Below, piece by piece: positions 1-5,433 of a stretch of 5,433 nt of DNA. Positions within the stretch are counted from its first letter, which is position 1. Each line of letters starts with the position of its first letter. The DNA is from an uncultured Clostridia bacterium. Its GTDB lineage: Bacteria > Bacillota > Clostridia > Oscillospirales > Acutalibacteraceae. Below the pieces are notes generated by a model. That model did no database searches, was not told where the DNA came from, and saw only the letters and a list, made by a program, of their open reading frames with translations. The stretch covers positions 1 to 5,433 of the forward strand of contig CALBKQ010000178.1 in NCBI GenBank assembly GCA_937895645.1, written 5' to 3'. The translations under genes and the position numbers were made by a program.

Positions 1-1522
1 CGCCAAGAACATTTGAAATTTCTGTTCTTCTTTCATCACCGAATTTTCTACCGATAACTGAAAGTTCTTCTTTAAGAATTTCCTTAACTTTTGCTTCTGA
101 ACCAAGAATTTCAAGATATTCTGCAATCTTGATTCTTAATTCATCACGCTCTGCAATAATTTTCTGGATTTCAAGACCTGCAAGTTGTCCAAGACGGAAA
201 GCAACGATTGCAGTTGCCTGTGGGTCATCAAAGTCAAATTTTTCCATGATGGCAACTTTTGCTTCTGCCTGACCACCCTTACAAGCACGGATTGTTGCAA
301 TAATTTCATCAACAATATCAATAGCACGAGCAAGACCTTCAAGAATATGCTCACGAGCCTGTGCTTTGTTCAAATCATACTGTGTTCTTCTTGTAATAAT
401 TTCACACTGGAACTTAATATATTCTTCAATAATCTGTTTAAGTGTAAGGATTTTTGGTTCACCATTAACAAGGGCCAACTGAATAATGCCGTAAGAAATC
501 TGAAGTTGAGTCATCTGATAAAGCTGATTGAGTACAACTTGTGGATTTGCATCACGCTTTAAGTCAATAACTATTCTCATACCGCCACCGCGTTTTGATG
601 AGTAGTCGTTAATGTCAGATAGACCTTCAATTCTCTTGTCCTTATGTAAATCTGCAATAGATTCAATAAGACGAGCCTTGTTTACCTGATAAGGAAGTTC
701 CGTAATAATAATCTGGAAACGACCTGTTTTTTCATTTTCAACAATTTCTGCGCGGCCACGAAGTGCAATTTTACCGCGACCTGTAGCATAAGCTGCACGA
801 ATACCCGCTCTACCCATGATAATACCACTTGTAGGGAAGTCAGGGCCCTGAATATGTTGCATAATTTCGTCAAGTTCTGCTTCAGGGTTGTCAATTACAC
901 AACATATACCGTCAACAAGCTCACCAAGATTATGAGGTGGAATGTTTGTAGCCATACCAACAGCAATACCAGTTGAACCGTTAGCAAGAAGATTTGGATA
1001 TCTTGATGGAAGCACTGTTGGCTCTTTAAGACGGTCGTCGTAGTTAGTTGTAAAATCAACTGTATCTTTATCAATATTTGTAAGCATTTCAAGAGCGATT
1101 TTACTCATTCTTGACTCTGTATAACGATATGCAGCAGGTGGGTCACCGTCAACTGAACCGAAGTTACCGTGACCGTCAACAAGAACATATCTCATTGAAA
1201 AGTCCTGTGCAAGACGAACCATTGCATCATAAACAGATGCGTCACCGTGTGGATGATATCTACCAAGCACTGAACCGACTGTATCGGCACACTTACGATG
1301 TGGTTTGTCAGGATAAAGTGAATTTTCATACATAGTATAAAGAATTCTTCTGTGAACAGGTTTAAGTCCGTCGCGTACATCAGGAAGTGCACGGGCAGTA
1401 ATAACAGACATTGAGTAGTCAAGGAAAGACTTTCTCATTTCCTTGTTAATCTCAACATTTATAATATTCTGTTCTTCAAGTGGAACATATCCACCAAAAT
1501 TAGGATTATTTGCTTTACTCAT
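1..1522 (-). CDS. gyrA: DNA gyrase subunit A, N-terminal 507 residues (3' end outside window)
   Basis: GyrA is the breakage-reunion subunit of DNA gyrase, which with GyrB introduces negative supercoils using ATP. Hand translation of the minus strand from ATG 1522-1520 stays open to the left edge. Motifs in order are MRKSFLDYSMSVITARALPD (29-48), RDGLKPVHRRIL (50-61), HPHGDASVYD (90-99), and AAYRYTESR with the catalytic tyrosine at residue 134 (bases 1121-1123) and its partner Arg133. Then come the GIAVGMATNIPPHNLGE segment, RGGGMRIVI of the tower region, and the alpha-helical coiled-coil region around HILEGLARAIDIVDEI, ending near the end of the breakage-reunion domain. The C-terminal DNA-wrapping beta-pinwheel lies outside. 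The start is supported by AGAGGT six bases upstream. The gene follows gyrB by 33 bp, so the two are probably cotranscribed. Pairing with gyrB and the GyrA-style sequence favour GyrA over ParC. Ala95 occupies the position of E. coli Ser83; Asp99 matches Asp87. Confidence 0.97.
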   Translation of the reverse strand, partial: MSKANNPNFGGYVPLEEQNIINVEINKEMRKSFLDYSMSVITARALPDVRDGLKPVHRRILYTMYENSLYPDKPHRKCADTVGSVLGRYHPHGDASVYDAMVRLAQDFSMRYVLVDGHGNFGSVDGDPPAAYRYTESRMSKIALEMLTNIDKDTVDFTTNYDDRLKEPTVLPSRYPNLLANGSTGIAVGMATNIPPHNLGELVDGICCVIDNPEAELDEIMQHIQGPDFPTSGIIMGRAGIRAAYATGRGKIALRGRAEIVENEKTGRFQIIITELPYQVNKARLIESIADLHKDKRIEGLSDINDYSSKRGGGMRIVIDLKRDANPQVVLNQLYQMTQLQISYGIIQLALVNGEPKILTLKQIIEEYIKFQCEIITRRTQYDLNKAQAREHILEGLARAIDIVDEIIATIRACKGGQAEAKVAIMEKFDFDDPQATAIVAFRLGQLAGLEIQKIIAERDELRIKIAEYLEILGSEAKVKEILKEELSVIGRKFGDERRTEISNVLG

Positions 1523-1528
1523 TTTTTT

Positions 1529-1534
1529 ACCTCT
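1529..1534 (-). promoter_or_regulatory. Ribosome binding site of gyrA
   Basis: Read on the minus strand this is AGAGGT, separated by six bases (all A) from the ATG at 1522-1520. It lies within the 33-bp gyrB-gyrA gap. That gap holds no recognisable terminator or promoter, in line with one gyrBA transcript. Confidence 0.75.
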
Positions 1535-1555
1535 ATTTTTTTCTTACTCTATAAC

Positions 1556-3517
1556 CTAAATGTCAAGATTTTGTACATACTTTGCATTTTTCTCAATAAA
1601 TTCTCTACGAGGTTCAACTTTATCACCCATAAGAATTGAGAATGTTTCGTCTGCTTCCATAGCATCTTCAAGTGTTACTCGAAGCATTGTACGTGTTGCA
1701 GGGTCCATTGTTGTTTCCCACAACTGGTCAGGGTCCATTTCACCAAGACCTTTGTATCGCTGAACGTCACAGTTTGCACCCATTTCTTCGAGGAACGCAT
1801 CTCGCTGTTCATCAGAAAAAGCATATTCGTGACGTTTACCTTTACTAACTTTGAAAAGTGGTGGTTGAGCAATATAAATATAGCCACCGTCAATCAAATC
1901 TCTCATATATCTGAAGAAGAATGTTAGAAGAAGCGTTCTAATATGTTGACCGTCAACGTCGGCATCGGCCATAATAACAATTTTGTGGTATCGAAGCTTT
2001 TCAATGTTAAATTCTTCACCTATACCAGTGCCAAGTGCTGTAACAACAGGTGTTAACTTGTCGTTACCGATAACCTTGTCAATTCTTGCCTTTTCAACAT
2101 TAAGCATTTTACCCCAGAGTGGAAGGATTGCCTGAATTCTGTTATCTCTGCCTTCTTTAGCAGAACCACCCGCAGAGTCACCTTCGACGATAAAAATTTC
2201 AGTGTTTTCAGGATTTTTATCAATACAGTCTGCAAGTTTACCTGGAAGAGAGTTACCCTCAAGTGCTGATTTTCTTCTTGCACTGTCTCTTGCTTTTCTT
2301 GCAGCTTCACGAGCGCGGGATGCATCAAGTGCTTTGTTGAAAATTGCCTTTGCAGCCTGTGGATTTTCTTCAAAATATGTCATCAACTTCTCGTACATCA
2401 TTTTTGATACGATAGTCTGCATTTCTGTATTACCAAGTTTACCCTTTGTCTGTCCTTCAAACTCTGCTTCAGTAAGTTTTACACTGATAACTGCTGTTAG
2501 ACCTTCACGGACATCATCACCTGAAAGGTTTTTGTCGTTATCCTTTAAGAGTTTGAATTTTCTTCCGTACTCATTAAATACACGGGTAAGTGCAGTTTTG
2601 AAACCATTTTCGTGAGTACCACCGTCGATTGTGCGCACACCATTAGCAAAGCTCAATATAATTTCATTGTAACCATCATTATATGAAATTGAAACTTCAG
2701 CACTTCTGTCACCACTTACTGTTGTAAAGTGCATAATGTCATCTACAACTGGTGTAAGACCACGGCTTGTGTTTATATAATCAACGAATGATTTAATACC
2801 ACCCTCATAACAGAAGTTTTCTTCAATAATATTATCAGGGTCACGTTTATCTGTAAGTGTAATTGAAAGACCTGCATTCAAAAATGCCTGTTCACGAAGT
2901 CTGCGTTGAAGTACTTCATATTCATAAACAGTAGTTTCTGTAAAAATTTCAGGGTCAGCTTTGAACATAATAAATGTTCCTGTTTCGTCTGTATCTCCTA
3001 CAATCTCAAGGTCACTTGCGATATTACCACGTTCAAATTTTTGACGGTGAACGTGACCATTCTGGCTTACTTCAACTACAAACCATTCTGAAAGTGCATT
3101 TACAACTGATGAACCAACACCGTGCAAACCACCTGAAACTTTATAACCACTACCACCAAATTTACCACCTGCGTGAAGAACTGTTAAAACAACAGTTACT
3201 GCAGGAAGACCTTGCTGTTCATTGATACCAACAGGAATACCACGACCATTGTCGCGTACTGTAATAATATTGTCAGGTAAAATTTTCACTTCAATATGTG
3301 AACAATAACCTGCAAGTGCTTCGTCAATTGAGTTGTCAACGATTTCATAAACCAGGTGATGAAGTCCTTTCGGTCCTGTTGAACCGATATACATACCCGG
3401 ACGCTTTCTTACAGCTTCAAGTCCTTCAAGGACCTGAATGGCAGAGGCGTCATATGTTTCGGTAACAACCGTATCCATAACCTCTTCTTCAATTTTGTTT
3501 TTAATCTGGTCGCTCAT
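1556..3517 (-). CDS. gyrB: DNA gyrase subunit B (complete, 653 residues)
   Basis: GyrB is the ATPase subunit of gyrase; its ATP-driven dimerisation captures the DNA segment passed through the GyrA gate. The GHKL ATPase domain is at the N-terminus: Glu58 (general base) and Asn62 in EIVDNSIDEA, DNGRGIP at 89-95, and GGLHGVGSSVVNALS at 129-143. Lys358 of QTKGK is the expected gamma-phosphate contact in the transducer domain. The TOPRIM domain follows, with Glu445 in EGDSAGG and the DADVD triad at 518-522. The tail QRYKGLGEMDPDQLW (586-600) to NLDI is typical of GyrB rather than ParE. At 653 residues it is the short form without the roughly 170-residue insert of E. coli GyrB. Arg158 in HRQ matches the E. 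coli aminocoumarin-contact Arg136. Met14 is a possible later start, but GGAGG six bases upstream favours Met1. Trp468 replaces E. coli Lys447. The gene ends in TAG, and gyrA follows. Confidence 0.98.
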   Translation of the reverse strand: MSDQIKNKIEEEVMDTVVTETYDASAIQVLEGLEAVRKRPGMYIGSTGPKGLHHLVYEIVDNSIDEALAGYCSHIEVKILPDNIITVRDNGRGIPVGINEQQGLPAVTVVLTVLHAGGKFGGSGYKVSGGLHGVGSSVVNALSEWFVVEVSQNGHVHRQKFERGNIASDLEIVGDTDETGTFIMFKADPEIFTETTVYEYEVLQRRLREQAFLNAGLSITLTDKRDPDNIIEENFCYEGGIKSFVDYINTSRGLTPVVDDIMHFTTVSGDRSAEVSISYNDGYNEIILSFANGVRTIDGGTHENGFKTALTRVFNEYGRKFKLLKDNDKNLSGDDVREGLTAVISVKLTEAEFEGQTKGKLGNTEMQTIVSKMMYEKLMTYFEENPQAAKAIFNKALDASRAREAARKARDSARRKSALEGNSLPGKLADCIDKNPENTEIFIVEGDSAGGSAKEGRDNRIQAILPLWGKMLNVEKARIDKVIGNDKLTPVVTALGTGIGEEFNIEKLRYHKIVIMADADVDGQHIRTLLLTFFFRYMRDLIDGGYIYIAQPPLFKVSKGKRHEYAFSDEQRDAFLEEMGANCDVQRYKGLGEMDPDQLWETTMDPATRTMLRVTLEDAMEADETFSILMGDKVEPRREFIEKNAKYVQNLDI

Positions 3518-3600
3518 TTTTTTCCTCCGTCAAAATCTGACTTATTTTATTCTTTTGAAAATTGTTGATGTGTTTAGTGGCGAAATATAAATCTCTTTTT
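3518..3600. other. Divergent junction between gyrase operon and AT-rich gene block
   Basis: This stretch lies between two divergently oriented blocks and contains a sharp change in composition and codon use. Left of it, gyrBA lines spot-count at about 38-47% GC; right of it, lines spot-count at about 17-28%. The gap between start codons is about 50 bp. The only clear signal in it is the gyrB ribosome binding site. I found no good -35/-10 pair for gyrB, and only a weak TTGATG (3565-3570) with TATAAA (3586-3591) on the plus strand, spaced 15 bases and lying inside the start of the divergent reading frame. It could be the end of an insertion, a rearrangement, or an assembly join; the exact breakpoint cannot be placed. 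Confidence 0.55.
3524..3528 (-). promoter_or_regulatory. Ribosome binding site of gyrB
   Basis: On the minus strand this reads GGAGG, six bases before the ATG at 3517-3515. It is a strong Shine-Dalgarno sequence. It fixes the GyrB start at the N-terminal MSDQ rather than Met14, and shows that the native gyrB leader is intact at least to about 3528. Confidence 0.85.
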
Positions 3601-4179
3601 TATGATTATTATAAATGTAAAGATGGAAGAAGATTTTATTATACAAAAAACATATCATTTAATCCAGATATGTATACAATGGATTTAGGAGAAGAGTATA
3701 TTCCTTTATACACAGCTGAAATAATAAAAAATAGAGTTTATTTATCATTACCATCAGGATTCCAAGACCTAACAGAAGAAATGAAAGATATGAACACAGA
3801 AAATGTTGAAAAAATAATAAAATTATTCGCAATTAAAGATGCAGGTACAGGAATACAAACAAATATATTAGTTTTAAAAAATGGAGAATGTAAAAACAGC
3901 GAAATAAACGATATGTTAGAAGAAGATAAGAATTTTATAGAAAAATCATATAAAGAACAAATAGAATGGGGAGAAGTATACGTAAATCAATTAGGAAATA
4001 AAAATGTTGGGATTTATGAGTATACTATAAATAATGAATATAACAAAGAATATCATTATTGTTCTATTTTTTCACTTAATAATGAATTAATATTAATTGA
4101 AGCTTATACAATTCTACATGAAGGAAATATAATGCCAGAAATAATAAAAGATATTTACAAAACTTTGATAATATATTAA
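3568..4179 (+). CDS. Hypothetical AT-rich protein, about 203 residues, possibly truncated at the N-terminus
   Basis: I do not recognise this protein. Its reading frame opens just after a TGA at 3556-3558. Possible starts are TTG 3562, ATG 3568 or GTG 3577. I give ATG 3568, but none has a Shine-Dalgarno sequence, unlike the two genes downstream, so the true N-terminus may be missing. The next in-frame ATG codons are at 3670 and 3679. The protein is soluble in appearance, with no signal peptide or membrane segment, and rich in Lys, Glu, Asn, Ile and Tyr. VYLSLPSGF at 57-65, a charged helical middle, then alternating strand-like segments (NVGIYEYTI at 146-154 and a hydrophobic stretch at about 161-183) and a final helix recall the layout of DcrB/PsbP-like proteins. 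That is a weak shape impression, not a family assignment. Codon use matches the two following genes. It lies 27 bp upstream of the hydrolase gene, probably in the same operon. Confidence 0.6.
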   Translation: MCLVAKYKSLFYDYYKCKDGRRFYYTKNISFNPDMYTMDLGEEYIPLYTAEIIKNRVYLSLPSGFQDLTEEMKDMNTENVEKIIKLFAIKDAGTGIQTNILVLKNGECKNSEINDMLEEDKNFIEKSYKEQIEWGEVYVNQLGNKNVGIYEYTINNEYNKEYHYCSIFSLNNELILIEAYTILHEGNIMPEIIKDIYKTLIIY

Positions 4180-4190
4180 TAAAAGATATA

Positions 4191-4197
4191 GAGAGGA
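4191..4197 (+). promoter_or_regulatory. Ribosome binding site of the C26-family hydrolase gene
   Basis: GAGAGGA lies about nine bases before the ATG at 4207, within the 27-bp gap after the preceding stop codon. It supports that ATG as the start and a polycistronic arrangement with the gene before it. Confidence 0.7.
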
Positions 4198-4206
4198 ATA
4201 TAAAAA

Positions 4207-4926
4207 ATGAGCAAACCAATTATAGGAATAGTAGGAAAAACAACTGACAATAAATTACAATATGACATTTGGCATAGAATAGATATAATTGATGAAATAA
4301 GATATTTAGTTGTAGAAAATGGTGGTATACCAATTAGTATATTACCAACAGATAGAACAATGGATTTTAATGATAACGATATTTGTGATCCAAAAGAATT
4401 AACTGAAGAAGAAAAAAATGACTTATATGAAGTTATTCAAAAATGTGACGGAATTATATTACAGGGAGGAATAGCTAGCTGTAAATACGAAATTGAAATA
4501 GCAAAAAAAGCTATTGAATTAGATATACCGGTATTTGGAATCTGTGCAGGATTTAATAATATATTAAGAGCTTTGGGAACAGAAATAATTTTAGACGAGA
4601 CTAAAAGTCATGATAAGTATGATGTTAATTTTAGACATAGAATTAACATACAAAAAGATACGGAATTATATAATTTAGTTCAAGAAGAGTGTATTGAGGT
4701 GAATAGTATTCATTCAATGATAGCTCCAAAAGAAAAAGTAGAACCATTTGCAACAATTTCTTCTTATTCAGAAGATGGACTTGTTGAAAGTATAGAAGTA
4801 AAAAACAAAAGATTTGTTATGGGAATAAAATGGCATCCTGAGTTAATGATGGATACAAAAGTAACAAAAATGATTTTTAGCAAATTTATAGAAGAATGCA
4901 AAAATTATAGGAGTGAAAAAGAGTGA
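4207..4926 (+). CDS. Class I glutamine amidotransferase-like hydrolase, peptidase C26 / PuuD-like family (239 residues)
   Basis: Members of this family use a Cys-His-Glu triad to cleave gamma-glutamyl bonds; PuuD, for example, hydrolyses gamma-glutamyl-GABA in putrescine breakdown. The N-terminal strand KPIIGIVGK, then GGIPISILP (39-47), ILQGG (84-88) for the oxyanion region, and the nucleophile elbow GICAGFNN with Cys113 match the fold. VNSIHSMIA (165-173) corresponds to the conserved VNSxHHQ region, and IKWHPE supplies His210 and Glu212. At 239 residues it is close to the usual length for a stand-alone family member, and no synthetase domain is fused. No gamma-glutamyl ligase or other Puu genes are visible, so the substrate is unknown. 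C26 relatives also include hydrolases of other gamma-glutamyl conjugates, such as the gamma-glutamyl-CDP-amidate hydrolase of Campylobacter capsule synthesis. The stop codon overlaps the start of the following GNAT gene by 4 bp, implying coupled translation. It is AT-rich with frequent ATA and TTA, unlike gyrBA. Confidence 0.88.
   Translation: MSKPIIGIVGKTTDNKLQYDIWHRIDIIDEIRYLVVENGGIPISILPTDRTMDFNDNDICDPKELTEEEKNDLYEVIQKCDGIILQGGIASCKYEIEIAKKAIELDIPVFGICAGFNNILRALGTEIILDETKSHDKYDVNFRHRINIQKDTELYNLVQEECIEVNSIHSMIAPKEKVEPFATISSYSEDGLVESIEVKNKRFVMGIKWHPELMMDTKVTKMIFSKFIEECKNYRSEKE
4909..4913 (+). promoter_or_regulatory. Ribosome binding site deciding the GTG start of the GNAT gene
   Basis: AGGAG sits inside the end of the hydrolase gene, nine bases before GTG 4923. 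It supports that GTG as the true start. The next gene therefore begins inside the hydrolase stop region, in the GTGA overlap 4923-4926. Confidence 0.7.
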
Positions 4927-5378
4927 TAATAGAAAATGATTGTTTAGATGATATTCAGAGAATTTGGAATGAAAATAATAAAGGTTACATTAGTTATGAA
5001 TGCAATCAAAGGTCAATTAAAGACGAAGAAATGTTAAAAATTGTTTATAAAGAAAATGACAAAGTTTATGGATATGCAGTATTATATTTTGGAAAGGACT
5101 TTTGCGAATTAGAAAAATATCCGAATAATATAAAAAATATGCCTAATAGAATTGCATATATATGGGAAATAGTTACTGATGTAAATCATTTAAGAGAAGG
5201 CGTGGCAACTTGTATATTAGAATATATACGAAAAAAGTTTAAAGGATACTCAGTATTTAGTTGTATAAATTTATCTAATACACCTTCGTTTAGATTGCAT
5301 GAGAACATTGGTTTTAAAACAATATATGAATTTAAATTAGATAATAATTTTGAGTATGCTATGATGGAACTAAAATAA
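4923..5378 (+). CDS. GNAT-family N-acetyltransferase (151 residues)
   Basis: This looks like a small cytoplasmic acetyl-CoA-dependent N-acetyltransferase that would transfer acetyl to an amine of a small molecule or protein. The acetyl-CoA-binding motif A region is YIWEIVTDVNHLREGVATCI (79-98). It keeps the beta-strand plus glycine loop, but the first position of the usual Q/R-x-x-G-x-G/A signature is Leu, with Arg one residue later. Motif B is NTPSFRLHENIGF (119-131), matching the common N-x-x-A/S-x-x-L-x-x-x-x-G-F pattern. A strand-rich tail ends in AMMELK. The length is typical of a single-domain GNAT. It starts with GTG, preceded by AGGAG, and overlaps the hydrolase gene by 4 bp. Codon use is strongly AT-biased: by my count 9 of 16 Ile codons are ATA. 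The substrate cannot be told from the sequence. Coupling to a gamma-glutamyl hydrolase suggests both act on related amine-type substrates, which is inference. Confidence 0.82.
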   Translation: MIIENDCLDDIQRIWNENNKGYISYECNQRSIKDEEMLKIVYKENDKVYGYAVLYFGKDFCELEKYPNNIKNMPNRIAYIWEIVTDVNHLREGVATCILEYIRKKFKGYSVFSCINLSNTPSFRLHENIGFKTIYEFKLDNNFEYAMMELK

Positions 5379-5418
5379 TATATTTTTATCACTCCTATTG
5401 TTATAAAAATATATTATT
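5374..5418 (+). terminator. Perfect 16-bp AT-only inverted repeat after the GNAT gene, possible terminator
   Basis: Arms 5374-5389 (AATAATATATTTTTAT) and 5403-5418 are exact reverse complements, around a 13-nt loop (5390-5402). The left arm begins in the last Lys codon and includes the TAA stop at 5376-5378. The position fits a terminator for the three-gene unit. However, the stem has no G-C pairs and no U-tract follows it on the plus strand, so it would be a weak or atypical one. It could instead protect the mRNA 3' end or be a DNA dyad. Confidence 0.45.
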
Positions 5419-5433
5419 GATATAATTCGGTTA

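Noticed and set aside
185..562. Plus-strand open frame of 125 codons inside gyrA
   Set aside because: It is antisense to the GyrA helical and coiled-coil region. Its Cys/Asn/Phe-rich composition is unlike a real protein.
2202..2615. Plus-strand open frame of 137 codons, rich in Ser and Phe, inside gyrB
   Set aside because: It is antisense to the conserved transducer and TOPRIM coding region. Its content follows from the complementary GyrB codons, and no ribosome binding site or family motif was seen.
1..3517. Topoisomerase IV (parE/parC) as the identity of the pair
   Set aside because: The GyrB tail (GLGEMDPDQLW through VEPRREFIEKNA to NLDI) and the GyrA helical-domain sequence fit gyrase better, as does the gyrB-gyrA order with a short gap.
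3527..3532. TTGACG on the minus strand as a gyrB -35 box
   Set aside because: It overlaps the gyrB ribosome binding site, so any transcript would start inside gyrB; it is a chance match.
3529..3541. GTCA-N5-TGAC small palindrome as an operator
   Set aside because: The arms are only four bases and cannot be extended, so chance occurrence is likely.
3565..3591. TTGATG / TATAAA as a promoter of the divergent gene
   Set aside because: The spacing is only 15 bases, the -35 match is partial, and it would start transcription downstream of the preferred ATG. It is too weak to list in this AT-rich stretch.
4923..5378. GNAT as a fluoroquinolone or aminoglycoside acetyltransferase linked to the neighbouring gyrase
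   Set aside because: Nothing in the sequence points to an antibiotic substrate, and proximity to gyrBA may result from the junction itself.
5186..5392. Minus-strand 68-codon frame overlapping the GNAT gene
   Set aside because: It lies opposite the conserved GNAT motifs and begins in the AT-rich dyad. No independent coding signal is visible.

Overview
The window holds two blocks of very different composition, facing away from each other. The left block (1-3528, minus strand) is the DNA gyrase operon: complete gyrB followed 33 bp downstream by gyrA, which runs off the left edge after 507 codons. Spot counts of 60-base lines give about 38-47% GC there. The codon preference is ATT, CTT, GGT and GCA. 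The 653-residue GyrB and details such as PLWGKMLNVEKAR in GyrB and GDASVYD in GyrA look like a low-to-mid-GC Firmicute, probably class Clostridia. That placement is inference from sequence style, not from a search.

The right block (about 3560-5433, plus strand) is much more AT-rich: spot counts of 60-base lines give about 17-28% GC. It uses ATA, TTA, AGA and GGA freely. It encodes three proteins in a row: an unrecognised 203-residue protein with a doubtful start, a class I glutamine-amidotransferase-fold hydrolase of the peptidase C26 (PuuD-like) family, and a small GNAT-type N-acetyltransferase. The gaps are 27 bp and then a 4-bp overlap, so the three probably form one transcription unit. 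A perfect 16-bp AT-only inverted repeat with a 13-nt loop starts on the last codons of the GNAT gene and may end the unit.

The most notable feature is the boundary itself. Only 50 bp separate the gyrB start codon from the best start of the divergent gene. I see no convincing promoter for either direction there, the first plus-strand gene lacks a ribosome binding site, and codon use changes completely across the gap. The recF/remB genes that often precede gyrB in Firmicutes are absent. This suggests either insertion of foreign AT-rich DNA just upstream of gyrB or a chimeric assembly join. The sequence alone cannot separate the two.

Functionally, GyrB (ATPase and TOPRIM) and GyrA (breakage-reunion tyrosine) form the A2B2 enzyme that introduces negative supercoils. 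The right-hand genes have no evident link to gyrase. The hydrolase and acetyltransferase are translationally coupled and could act on the same small amine or amino-acid-type substrate, but this is inference. No RNA genes, CRISPR arrays, insertion sequences or origins were seen.
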